In this document: positions 35,494 through 43,305 of the stretch, piece after piece
Numbering within the stretch: the first letter of the stretch is position 1
How the letters are laid out: each line of letters begins with the position of its first letter
Source: DAINPP01 sp963667315
Lineage (GTDB): Bacteria; Thermotogota; Thermotogae; MWEM01
Length of the DNA: 64,000 bases
Assembly (NCBI GenBank): GCA_963667315.1
Contig: OY763325.1
Location: 868,001 to 932,000 of the forward strand
Reading direction: 5' to 3'
Made by a program: the position numbers and the translations under genes
The notes under the pieces: model-generated
Databases searched by the model: none
The model's input: the letters and a program-made list of their open reading frames with translations, nothing else
What the model was told of the DNA's origin: nothing

Positions 35494-36318
35494 ATGCAGT
35501 TAGTGTTAAGAGAATTAAGAGCCGCATGGGCTTTTGTAGAAAGGAATTTCAATCTTACAAAAAGATATTGGAAATGGGAAGTCGTCTTCCTTGCGTATAC
35601 AGTTGCCAATTCTGTTACGATGGGCTTTATTGGAAAAGGAGTTGAATCATTCTCAGGTACTACCGTTGATGTCAACTTTTTAATTCTTTATATGTTGATC
35701 GGTTCTATCCTTTGGGGATATCTTTCGATTCTATTTGAAATCGTTGCAGAAACCGTTGCATGGGAAAGGTGGGAGGAAACGATTGAATATACGTTTATGT
35801 CTCCCATTTCCAGAGCTACACACCTTCTGAGTGTATGCTGGTATTCAATATTATACGGACTTTTAAGAAGTGTTATCATCTTATTTTTCGTATCCTGGTT
35901 TTTCCAGCTTGATCTTGGTGATGCGAATATTGCAGCTGCAGGTGGTGTTCTGGCAGTCGGTAGTTTGTCGTTTATTGGTTTGGGGATGATAGCAGCAATA
36001 TTGCCACTCATTTCACCCGAAAAAGGCGTACAGGTCGTCCATATTTTCCAGGCTTTACTTCTTATGTTTTCAGGTGTATATTATGAAGTTGAAGTTTTAC
36101 CGATATGGATGCAAAAGGTTGCTTGGATTTCACCTGCGACATATGCCCTTAAAGGAATGAGAGAAGCTATTCTAGAAGGCAAATCATTCTGGTCTTTGAC
36201 AAATTACACATTCCCATTACTATTAATGGGAATGGTAATGTTACCTGTCGGTATTTTTGTCTTCAAAAAAATGGAAAATCATGCAAAAAAGAAAGGATTA
36301 CTCAAGAGAAACGGATAG
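35494..36318 (+). CDS. ABC-2-type exporter permease
   Basis: 274 residues, six membrane helices, ABC-2 type. The signature region around GIGMIAAILPLISPEKGVQVV is recognisable (read as GLGMIAAILPLISPEKGVQ), followed by FSGVYYEVEVLPIWMQKVAWISPATYAL and KGMREAILEG, the usual DrrB/NodJ-type motif near the last helix. Forms the membrane part of the exporter with the preceding ATPase. Start ATG 35494 after GAGGTG. Substrate unknown; drug, lipid or peptide are all possible. Confidence 0.88.
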   Translation: MQLVLRELRAAWAFVERNFNLTKRYWKWEVVFLAYTVANSVTMGFIGKGVESFSGTTVDVNFLILYMLIGSILWGYLSILFEIVAETVAWERWEETIEYTFMSPISRATHLLSVCWYSILYGLLRSVIILFFVSWFFQLDLGDANIAAAGGVLAVGSLSFIGLGMIAAILPLISPEKGVQVVHIFQALLLMFSGVYYEVEVLPIWMQKVAWISPATYALKGMREAILEGKSFWSLTNYTFPLLLMGMVMLPVGIFVFKKMENHAKKKGLLKRNG

Positions 36319-36323
36319 GCATT

Positions 36324-36348
36324 GACTCCCCTCTCAAGGAGGGGAGTC
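36324..36348 (+). terminator. Weak terminator-like hairpin after the ABC exporter genes
   Basis: A 10-base GC-rich perfect stem (36324-36333 with 36339-36348) with a 5-base loop lies 5 bases after the permease stop. It lacks a T-run (followed by CTTCAGAC), so efficient termination is doubtful; it could instead protect the 3' end of the mRNA. Confidence 0.5.
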
Positions 36349-36467
36349 CTTCAGACATAATCCTTTATATTCGTTAAATTACTGTTATCATCAATTTTTT
36401 ACAATTGGAAGAATAGAAATAAAGCTTTTGATCTGATGTAAACCATTGAGATAAAGAGAGGTGCAAA

Positions 36468-37844
36468 ATGGAAAGAGATTTAACACAGGGAAGTATTGTA
36501 AAAAACATCTTATACATGTCCGTTCCGACGATGATGGGATTTATTGCACAGACCCTGTACGATCTGGTAGATATGGCATGGATTGGAAGAATTTCGTCCG
36601 ATGCTGTTGCAGCTGTAACAATATTAACAAGTATTTTCTGGCTTGTTGAAGTCTTGAATGAAATCATCGGAACAAGTTCTGTCTCATTGATTTCACAGAA
36701 TTTCGGCGCGGGAAACTACAAACAAACGAAAATTTGTATTGAACAGACGTTGACCTTTAAAATGCTTGTTTCCCTCATCGCTATGGTACTACTTGTTGTT
36801 TTCATGAAACCTTTAATCGGTTTTTTTTCTCAGGAAGAAACTGTCAAAACAGCCGCATTGGATTACGGTTATTTGAGAATTTTCTTTTTGCCGATTATGT
36901 TTTCAACTTTCAGTATAAATACAGCATTGAGATGCATAGGCGATTCCAAAAGGCCAATGATCCTTATGTTTGTAACTTCCGTCATCAACATCGTTCTGGA
37001 TCCGGTTTTGATGTTCGATACGATTCCAATTTTGGGAATACCCGGTTTTGGTCTGGGCGTATTCGGTGCAGCACTTGCAACCGTAATTTCCATGTCAGTT
37101 GGATTTGTTGTCGGCTTGATCATGATTTTCAATCTGAAAAACAAAGCAATACGGCCTACAGTTAAAGGGATATTCACTCTCAATGCAAAGATTGACAAAA
37201 AACTTATTACAATTGGTCTCCCAACGGGTATAGAAGTACTTTTCAGACAGATTGCTCAAATAACCATCTTAAAGGTCGTAACGGTTTTCGGAACAGTCGC
37301 GGTTGCAGCACTGGGTATTCAACAACGACTTGCCGGTTTCTTCATCATGCCGTTGATTGGATTGCTGATGGGTGGAAGCACTATAGTCGGACAAAATATG
37401 GGAGCTGAAAAAATGGAAAGAGCTGAAAAGACAACCCATTATGCCGCTGTACTTGGGGGTATCATCATGAGTGTCGTAACGGTATTTGTATTGTTCTTCC
37501 CTGAACAGATTATGGGAATTTTTGTCAACGACCCAAAAGTCATAGAAGTAGGTGTACCGATGCTTAGAATTATTACACCATCGTACATATTACTTGCTGT
37601 AGCATTTGGTTGGGCAACGGGATTTTCAGGTGCCGGATACAACATGCCATTCCTGATTTCGGCAATCGTTGCGAGATGGTGTGTTCAAATCCCATTTATG
37701 TTCTTTACAATATACCAAATGAAGCTTCCCATTCATTATATATGGATAAGTTTTGCCCTCTCGGAAGTGGCAGAATTTGCAGTAATGTGCATCATTTATT
37801 TCAGGGGAAAATGGAAACATAAACGAGTATCTCATCTGGTTTAA
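36468..37844 (+). CDS. MATE family multidrug efflux transporter
   Basis: 458 residues, twelve membrane helices in two halves. Typical features: TQGSIVKNILYMSVPTMMGFIAQTLYDLVDMAW at the start, GTSSVSLISQNFGAGNYKQTK (the QNxGA motif), IALRCIGDSKRPM-like NTALRCIGDSKRPMILM, and the second-half copy GGSTIVGQNMGAEKMERAEK. It exchanges cations for drugs or metabolites at the inner membrane. Start ATG 36468 with AGAGGTG. The gene lies 150 bases after the ABC exporter, same strand. A perfect terminator follows. Confidence 0.9.
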   Translation: MERDLTQGSIVKNILYMSVPTMMGFIAQTLYDLVDMAWIGRISSDAVAAVTILTSIFWLVEVLNEIIGTSSVSLISQNFGAGNYKQTKICIEQTLTFKMLVSLIAMVLLVVFMKPLIGFFSQEETVKTAALDYGYLRIFFLPIMFSTFSINTALRCIGDSKRPMILMFVTSVINIVLDPVLMFDTIPILGIPGFGLGVFGAALATVISMSVGFVVGLIMIFNLKNKAIRPTVKGIFTLNAKIDKKLITIGLPTGIEVLFRQIAQITILKVVTVFGTVAVAALGIQQRLAGFFIMPLIGLLMGGSTIVGQNMGAEKMERAEKTTHYAAVLGGIIMSVVTVFVLFFPEQIMGIFVNDPKVIEVGVPMLRIITPSYILLAVAFGWATGFSGAGYNMPFLISAIVARWCVQIPFMFFTIYQMKLPIHYIWISFALSEVAEFAVMCIIYFRGKWKHKRVSHLV

Positions 37845-37855
37845 ATATTTGTCTT

Positions 37856-37886
37856 TAAAGGGGAATCAGCAGATTCCCCTTTTTTA
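37856..37886 (+). terminator. Intrinsic terminator after the MATE gene
   Basis: AAAGGGGAATC and GATTCCCCTTT form an 11-base stem around AGCA, followed by a T-run. Confidence 0.88.
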
Positions 37887-37908
37887 ATCTCGATTTCCAA
37901 CCAATATT

Positions 37909-37917
37909 TGATATAAT
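37909..37917 (+). promoter_or_regulatory. Extended -10 promoter of the nucleoside phosphorylase gene
   Basis: TGATATAAT, a perfect extended -10, 53 bases upstream of ATG 37971. No good -35. Confidence 0.6.
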
Positions 37918-37970
37918 AGATAAAATCTCTAAATTAAGATGACTTGCATCATTTAAAAGGGGGACTCATT

Positions 37971-39263
37971 ATGAGAATGTATGATTTGATTTTAAAAAAG
38001 AGAGACGGTCATGAACTGAACAAGGAAGAGATTCAATATATCATTAAAGGTTATGTGAACGGCAGTATCCCGGAATATCAAATATCAGCTTTTTTAATGG
38101 CTTGTTATTTTAAACACCTGACCAGAAAAGAAACATTCCTTTTGACTGAATGTATGCGCTATTCCGGTGATATCATTGACCTTACAGACATAAGCGGTAT
38201 TAAGGTTGATAAACATTCCACTGGAGGTGTCGGGGATAAAACCACTTTAACGCTTGCACCTCTCGTTGCAGCTTGTGGTGCGAAGGTAGCAAAATTATCC
38301 GGTCGCGGACTTGGTCATACCGGAGGAACGATAGATAAACTTGAAGCTATTCGTGGATTTAATACCTCAGTTGCAATGAAAGATTGGATTGATCAAGTGA
38401 ATAGTATCGGTGTCGCTGTGGCGGGTCAGACAGCAAATCTTGTACCGGCAGATAAAAAAATATACGGTCTTCGTGATGTAACAGCTACAGTGGATGAAGC
38501 TTCGTTGATTGCATCCAGTATCATGAGTAAAAAGCTCGCAGGTGGTGCAGATGCATTTGTTCTTGATGTAAAAGTCGGATCCGGCGCTTTTATGAAAGAT
38601 ATAGAATCCGCTTCTGAATTAGCGCGGATAATGGTTGATATAGCGGATATAGCCGGCAAAAAAGCATGCGCTATCCTGACTAATATGGATCAACCGTTGG
38701 GGAATAAAGTGGGAAATGCACTGGAAGTTGAAGAAGCGATAGATACTCTAAAAGGAAAGGGACCTGAAGATTTCACTGAACTTTGTATGGTACTTGGAGA
38801 AAAAATGCTAAAATTCGCATTGAATATTCCAGAAGCAGAAGGCAGAAAATTGCTTGGTGAAGCTATCGAGAACGGAACAGCCCATAAGAAATTTTTAGAG
38901 CTTATAAAGGCGCAAAACGGTGATATCACAGCACTTGACAATCTGGTCAACTGTAAAGGTGTTTATGCGTTTAAAGCAGAAAATTCAGGTTATATCAGTA
39001 GGATGGACACTCAGAAAATAGGAATTGCCGCAATGGTTCTCGGAGCCGGCAGAGAAAAGAAAGGCGATGAACTTGATTTCTCAGTTGGTTTTGATTTTGG
39101 TAAAAAAATCGGATCATATGTACAAAAAGGAGAAAAGATCCTTGATATCTATTATAACGATGAAGAAAAACTTAATGCTTCAATCAAAGCTCTCGGGAAT
39201 TCAATCACAATTGATGAAAAGGAAGTTGTTAAAAAACCGCTGATATTTGATATAATTGAGTGA
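37971..39263 (+). CDS. pdp: Pyrimidine-nucleoside (thymidine) phosphorylase
   Basis: 430 residues. Contains the family signature around 80-120: DKHSTGGVGDKTTLTLAP and KLSGRGLGHTGGTIDKLE, also GLRDVTATVDEASLIASSIMSKK and VKVGSGAFMK. It cleaves thymidine and uridine with phosphate to base and (deoxy)ribose-1-phosphate. Start ATG 37971, with AAAAGGGGGA upstream; an earlier in-frame start at 37944 has no ribosome site. Feeds the same route as deoC, 4.5 kb upstream. Substrate breadth (Pdp against DeoA) is not readable from the sequence alone. Confidence 0.92.
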   Translation: MRMYDLILKKRDGHELNKEEIQYIIKGYVNGSIPEYQISAFLMACYFKHLTRKETFLLTECMRYSGDIIDLTDISGIKVDKHSTGGVGDKTTLTLAPLVAACGAKVAKLSGRGLGHTGGTIDKLEAIRGFNTSVAMKDWIDQVNSIGVAVAGQTANLVPADKKIYGLRDVTATVDEASLIASSIMSKKLAGGADAFVLDVKVGSGAFMKDIESASELARIMVDIADIAGKKACAILTNMDQPLGNKVGNALEVEEAIDTLKGKGPEDFTELCMVLGEKMLKFALNIPEAEGRKLLGEAIENGTAHKKFLELIKAQNGDITALDNLVNCKGVYAFKAENSGYISRMDTQKIGIAAMVLGAGREKKGDELDFSVGFDFGKKIGSYVQKGEKILDIYYNDEEKLNASIKALGNSITIDEKEVVKKPLIFDIIE

Positions 39264-39360
39264 TAGGATTTAATTTATATGAACTGATGTGTTTCTCTGT
39301 CAAGATATGTTAGAATGAGCAGATGACATATGATGATTCAATTTGGGGGTATTTGAGATT

Positions 39361-41067
39361 TTGAGTTTTATTAAAAAAACGGCAATAATCGTTCTGATTA
39401 TTATTTCCTGTGTCGTTACGGCGCAGGAATTGTATTATATACAGCCTGATGGTGATTATATCAGGTTTCGAGAGCCTGATATTTCAATCGCAAGCGGTCA
39501 ATTGATGATTAATGTTGAAACTCTTACCGAATTTGGTGCCGGTGTGACTTCTTTTCCAGGTTCCAATAAATATTATCTGGTCAACAAGATTACCGGTGAC
39601 ACGCTAGTTATAGATCCTTACAATGGTCTGTCTTTGAACTTCTTTGAGGAATACGAGGGGTTTGTCATTGTAATTTCAGATAAGACGTTCATTTCAGCTA
39701 AGACAGCTTTTAGGTTTCTTGGATTGGATTTCACAGGGGATGACAGATATTACGTTTATAAGTCAAAAGATATAATAAAATTAGATACTGTTTCCATGAA
39801 CATGAGAACTGTCACATTTGAATTTTCCGATTCATTTTTTAATGAAGATTCTATGATAAAAGTCGATACTAAGGGAAATGAAGCTAATATTATGATTTTC
39901 CCGGCTGACATAAAGAACACTTTAATTCGTGGTGTTATCCTCAAAGAAAGCGATCCGTTCTATGCAGAATTCAATATTTCTTTTAACGTTCCAGTTGATT
40001 ATAAAATTATGAAAACCGGAAATACCGTTACCGTTTACTTCTCGCATGTAGATCCTTATCTTGAAGAAATCGAAGTTCTTTCAAGAGGAATACAATGGTA
40101 CAGAAAAAAAGAGGTCTTTGAGAAATCTACTTTAAAAGTTACCTATCTCGAAATTGATCCGACTGAAGCTGATTTTGTTTTAAAGCCTGAAATAGCTTAT
40201 AACGGCCTTGGTAACAGAGATAAGGTCAGTAACATGGTCAGAAAAAACTTTGCCTTTGGTGGGATAAATGCTTCTTATTTTGATACGGCTACCAACTTTC
40301 CGGTTGGAATATTGATCATAGATGGAGAAATAGAATCAGAACCGTTTTATTATCCAAGGCCTTTCCTTGTAAGAACGGATGAAAATCAGTATCATATTTT
40401 AGACATTGATACGGAAATACATATCAGACTCGGGGGCTCTCTTTTCCTTGTCAAAGGGGTTAATAAGTACAGTAAAAATGGGGATGTAATAGTTTATACA
40501 GAAAATTTTGGGAAGATGATTCCTCAGGATCCTTTAAAAGAATATGTAGTGGTTGTGGATAATAAAGTTATCTCAAAAACATACACCCCAAGAGTGCCGA
40601 CTAATGGGAAAGTCGTAGTATTTAATCCGGCAAGCTTAGCAAGATTCATAAAAATTGATGACGCTTTCAAAATGGATTTTATCGCCCCTGGCTTTCAATA
40701 TAAAATAACCGATGCCATTGAGGGAGGCCCTTTGTTATTATCGGGTGGTCAGTTAATTGAAGATTTTGAAAGTATAAAAGCAACATATGGTTCAAAGATA
40801 ATAGAAGGAAGAACACCTCGTACAGTGATTGCTCTTGCAAAGGATAAAATAGTTTTACTTGTTATAGATGGCTATCAGTCGGGAAGTTCCGGCTTGACGT
40901 ATAATGAACTGGCAAGATTTTTATTAAAAAAAGGCTATACGGATGCAATGTGTTTTGACGGAGGATCCTCTACAGTCATGCTAGCTGGTTCAAGAGTAGT
41001 CAATAACCCTTCTTCAGGTGAACCGAATATTCCTGTTGGATTGATTGTTGACAGAAAAGATGAATAG
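39361..41067 (+). CDS. Exported phosphodiester glycosidase (NAGPA domain) protein
   Basis: 568 residues. N-terminal signal peptide (SFIKKTAIIVLIIISCVVTAQ). Residues 30-280 are beta-rich without a known domain, resembling a copper-amine-oxidase-N-like repeat pair. The C-terminal 250 residues (FGGINASYFD, EGGPLLLSGG, EGRTPRTVIALAKD, VIDGYQSGSSGLTYNELARF, CFDGGSSTVMLAG) are the NAGPA domain, which uncovers GlcNAc-phosphodiesters. Likely acts on envelope or exopolysaccharide glycans outside the cell. I choose TTG 39361, behind GGGGGT; an earlier TTG at 39343 overlaps that ribosome site. Single gene. Confidence 0.8.
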   Translation: MSFIKKTAIIVLIIISCVVTAQELYYIQPDGDYIRFREPDISIASGQLMINVETLTEFGAGVTSFPGSNKYYLVNKITGDTLVIDPYNGLSLNFFEEYEGFVIVISDKTFISAKTAFRFLGLDFTGDDRYYVYKSKDIIKLDTVSMNMRTVTFEFSDSFFNEDSMIKVDTKGNEANIMIFPADIKNTLIRGVILKESDPFYAEFNISFNVPVDYKIMKTGNTVTVYFSHVDPYLEEIEVLSRGIQWYRKKEVFEKSTLKVTYLEIDPTEADFVLKPEIAYNGLGNRDKVSNMVRKNFAFGGINASYFDTATNFPVGILIIDGEIESEPFYYPRPFLVRTDENQYHILDIDTEIHIRLGGSLFLVKGVNKYSKNGDVIVYTENFGKMIPQDPLKEYVVVVDNKVISKTYTPRVPTNGKVVVFNPASLARFIKIDDAFKMDFIAPGFQYKITDAIEGGPLLLSGGQLIEDFESIKATYGSKIIEGRTPRTVIALAKDKIVLLVIDGYQSGSSGLTYNELARFLLKKGYTDAMCFDGGSSTVMLAGSRVVNNPSSGEPNIPVGLIVDRKDE

Positions 41068-41124
41068 AAATTGTATTTTATCAATGGTAAAACCTGTTTT
41101 TTAATAAATTATAAATAGATCATT

Positions 41125-41141
41125 CGAACCAGAATGGTTCG
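41125..41141 (+). promoter_or_regulatory. Inverted repeat just upstream of the EF-G-2 start
   Basis: CGAACC (41125-41130) and GGTTCG (41136-41141) are perfect inverted arms around AGAAT, ending 3 bases before the GGAGGTG ribosome site. It may be an operator or a small translational hairpin. Only the symmetry supports it. Confidence 0.35.
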
Positions 41142-41157
41142 TTCGGAGGTGCATTTT

Positions 41158-43230
41158 GTGGGAATACAGGTAGAAAACAGAAGAACTATGGCTTTTATCG
41201 GCCATAATGGATCAGGAAAAAGTACACTGATCGAGTCTATGCTCAGAGTTTCGGGCAAAGTCAAGGAGCTTGGAACAACATTGAATTATGATCCGTTGGA
41301 AAAGGAAAAAAACACAACCCTTTCTGTGGGATTAGCAACTTTCACAAAGGATAATTACGAATTTCTTGCACTTGATACACCCGGTTTTGGGGATTTTATA
41401 AGTGAAGTGATTTCTGGTATGTTCGCTGCGGAAAACGTTGTATCAGTCATTAACGCTTCTGCCGGAATCGAAGTTCAGACAGAAAGAACATGGAGAGAGG
41501 CCGTTACACTCGAAAAACCAATCATGGTATTTGTTAACTCAATGGACAAGGAAAGAGCCAATTACGATGAAATTCTTGAAGAGCTCAGTTCAAAATTTGA
41601 TAAACACATCGTTCCTGTTTATCTTCCAATAGGAAAAGAAGACAGTTTCGAAGGTATCGTCGATCTTATGAACAATTGTGCTTATAAATACGCCACAGAT
41701 GGTTCTGGAAAAAGGGAAAAAATAGAGATCCCTGCTGATCTCGCCGATAGAGTTGAAGAACTCAGATCAGAACTTATCGAGAACATCGTCGAAACAGACG
41801 AAGCCATGATGGAAAAGTATCTTGAAGGCGAAGAGATAAGCGGTGATGATCTCTTCACAGCGATGAGACAGGCTTATATCAGCGGTGAACTCGTTCCGCT
41901 CGCATGTGGTTCAGCGCTTAAGAATATCGGTATTGACCTGTTCATAGATTTAGTAAAAGCAACTGGTGTTAACCCTGTAGAAAGAGAAGCGGTTATGACA
42001 AAGATGGCGGATGGTGATGCAGATTTCGAACTGACTCCTGAAAAAGATGCCCCATTTGTCGGTTACATTTTTAAAGCAGCCGTTGATCCATTTATTGGTA
42101 AACAGTCGTTTGTAAAAATCCTTTCCGGTTCAGTGGCTACCGGTAATGCCTTTGTCAATGTCAATAAGAACTCAAATGAAAAAGCATCTCATATATACCA
42201 TGTAACGGGAAAAGATCAGGAAGAGATATCAGAATCCACACTCGGAGATATCATCAGCGTCCCTAAGCTTAAAGAAAGTGAAGTTGGCGATACACTTTGT
42301 AACTCTTCCAGGAAACTTATCGTCGTAAACCCGGAATATCCTGAAGCCATGATGACGAAGTCTGTTCACCCGAAATCTAAAGCTGATATCGACAAGATCT
42401 CAAATGGTCTATCAAGACTTTCAGAATCCGATCCAACATTTAACTGGGAACATGATGCAGAAACAAATGATACTGTTATTTCCGGTATGGGAACAACGCA
42501 TTTGAATGTTATGGTTGAAAAACTTAAGAAACTCTTTAAGATCGACGTTGAAGTCGGTCAACCAAAGATCCCTTATAAAGAAACCGTTAAAGGCTCGGCT
42601 GATGTAGAATACAAACACAAGAAACAGTCCGGTGGACATGGCCAGTATGGTCACGTTAAAATCAGGATTTCTCCTAAGCCAAGAGGAGAAGGCTTTGAAT
42701 TTGCGGAATCAATCTTTGGTGGATCAGTCCCTAACAATTATATCCCTTCAGTTGAAAAAGGGGTAGTAGAATCAATGAAAAAGGGGATTCTCGGTGCTTA
42801 TCCGGTTGTAGATATCAAAGTAGAACTTTATGATGGTTCATATCATGACGTCGACTCATCAGATATGGCATTCCAGATTGCTTCAAGACAAGCCTTCAAG
42901 AAGGGGATGGAACAGGCAAAACCAGTTCTGCTTGAACCGGTTATGGATGTAGAAGTTCATACACCTGATGAAAATTCAGGAGACGTAATGGGAGAAATTA
43001 CTTCAAGAAGAGGGAGACCAATGGGAATGGAAGCCGGTTCAAAAGGCTATCAGGTTGTCAAGGCAACGGTACCATATTCAGAGATGCTTGATTTCTCCAA
43101 TCAGCTTAGCTCCATCACAAGTGGTAAGGGGTACTTCACAATGAAGTTTGCCAACTACTCAGAAGTTCCTGCAAACGAACAGGACAAAATCATAGCGGCA
43201 AGAAAGAAAGAATTAGAAGAAAAAGAATAA
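41158..43230 (+). CDS. Elongation factor G-like protein (EF-G-2 subfamily)
   Basis: 690 residues. GTPase domain with P-loop GHNGSGKST at 15-23 in place of the AHxDxGKTT of canonical EF-G, DTPGFGDF near 75 and NSMDKE near 130; then the EF-G domains II-V, including GGHGQYGHVKI in domain IV and ITSRRGRPMGME in domain V. It belongs to the paralogous EF-G-2 type present in Thermotoga and Thermus, whose precise role is not settled (it is not the main translocase). I use GTG 41158, preceded by GGAGGTG; the longer ORF from 41134 starts inside the inverted repeat. Single gene with strong terminator. Confidence 0.88.
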   Translation: MGIQVENRRTMAFIGHNGSGKSTLIESMLRVSGKVKELGTTLNYDPLEKEKNTTLSVGLATFTKDNYEFLALDTPGFGDFISEVISGMFAAENVVSVINASAGIEVQTERTWREAVTLEKPIMVFVNSMDKERANYDEILEELSSKFDKHIVPVYLPIGKEDSFEGIVDLMNNCAYKYATDGSGKREKIEIPADLADRVEELRSELIENIVETDEAMMEKYLEGEEISGDDLFTAMRQAYISGELVPLACGSALKNIGIDLFIDLVKATGVNPVEREAVMTKMADGDADFELTPEKDAPFVGYIFKAAVDPFIGKQSFVKILSGSVATGNAFVNVNKNSNEKASHIYHVTGKDQEEISESTLGDIISVPKLKESEVGDTLCNSSRKLIVVNPEYPEAMMTKSVHPKSKADIDKISNGLSRLSESDPTFNWEHDAETNDTVISGMGTTHLNVMVEKLKKLFKIDVEVGQPKIPYKETVKGSADVEYKHKKQSGGHGQYGHVKIRISPKPRGEGFEFAESIFGGSVPNNYIPSVEKGVVESMKKGILGAYPVVDIKVELYDGSYHDVDSSDMAFQIASRQAFKKGMEQAKPVLLEPVMDVEVHTPDENSGDVMGEITSRRGRPMGMEAGSKGYQVVKATVPYSEMLDFSNQLSSITSGKGYFTMKFANYSEVPANEQDKIIAARKKELEEKE

Positions 43231-43237
43231 ATTCGAT

Positions 43238-43280
43238 AACAAGTCTGGAGAATGAAAATATTCTCCAGACTTGTTCATTT
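43238..43280 (+). terminator. Strong terminator after EF-G-2
   Basis: A 16-base perfect stem (43238-43253 with 43260-43275) with 6-base loop, followed by CATTTT. It ends 26 bases before the LptD-like gene starts. Confidence 0.8.
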
Positions 43281-43305
43281 TAAATCAATAGGAAAAGAGT
43301 GAAAA

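Noticed and set aside
36324..36348. GC-rich hairpin after the ABC permease as a transposon or repeat end
   Set aside because: Only one copy noticed, no direct repeats or transposase near; kept as a weak terminator-like hairpin.
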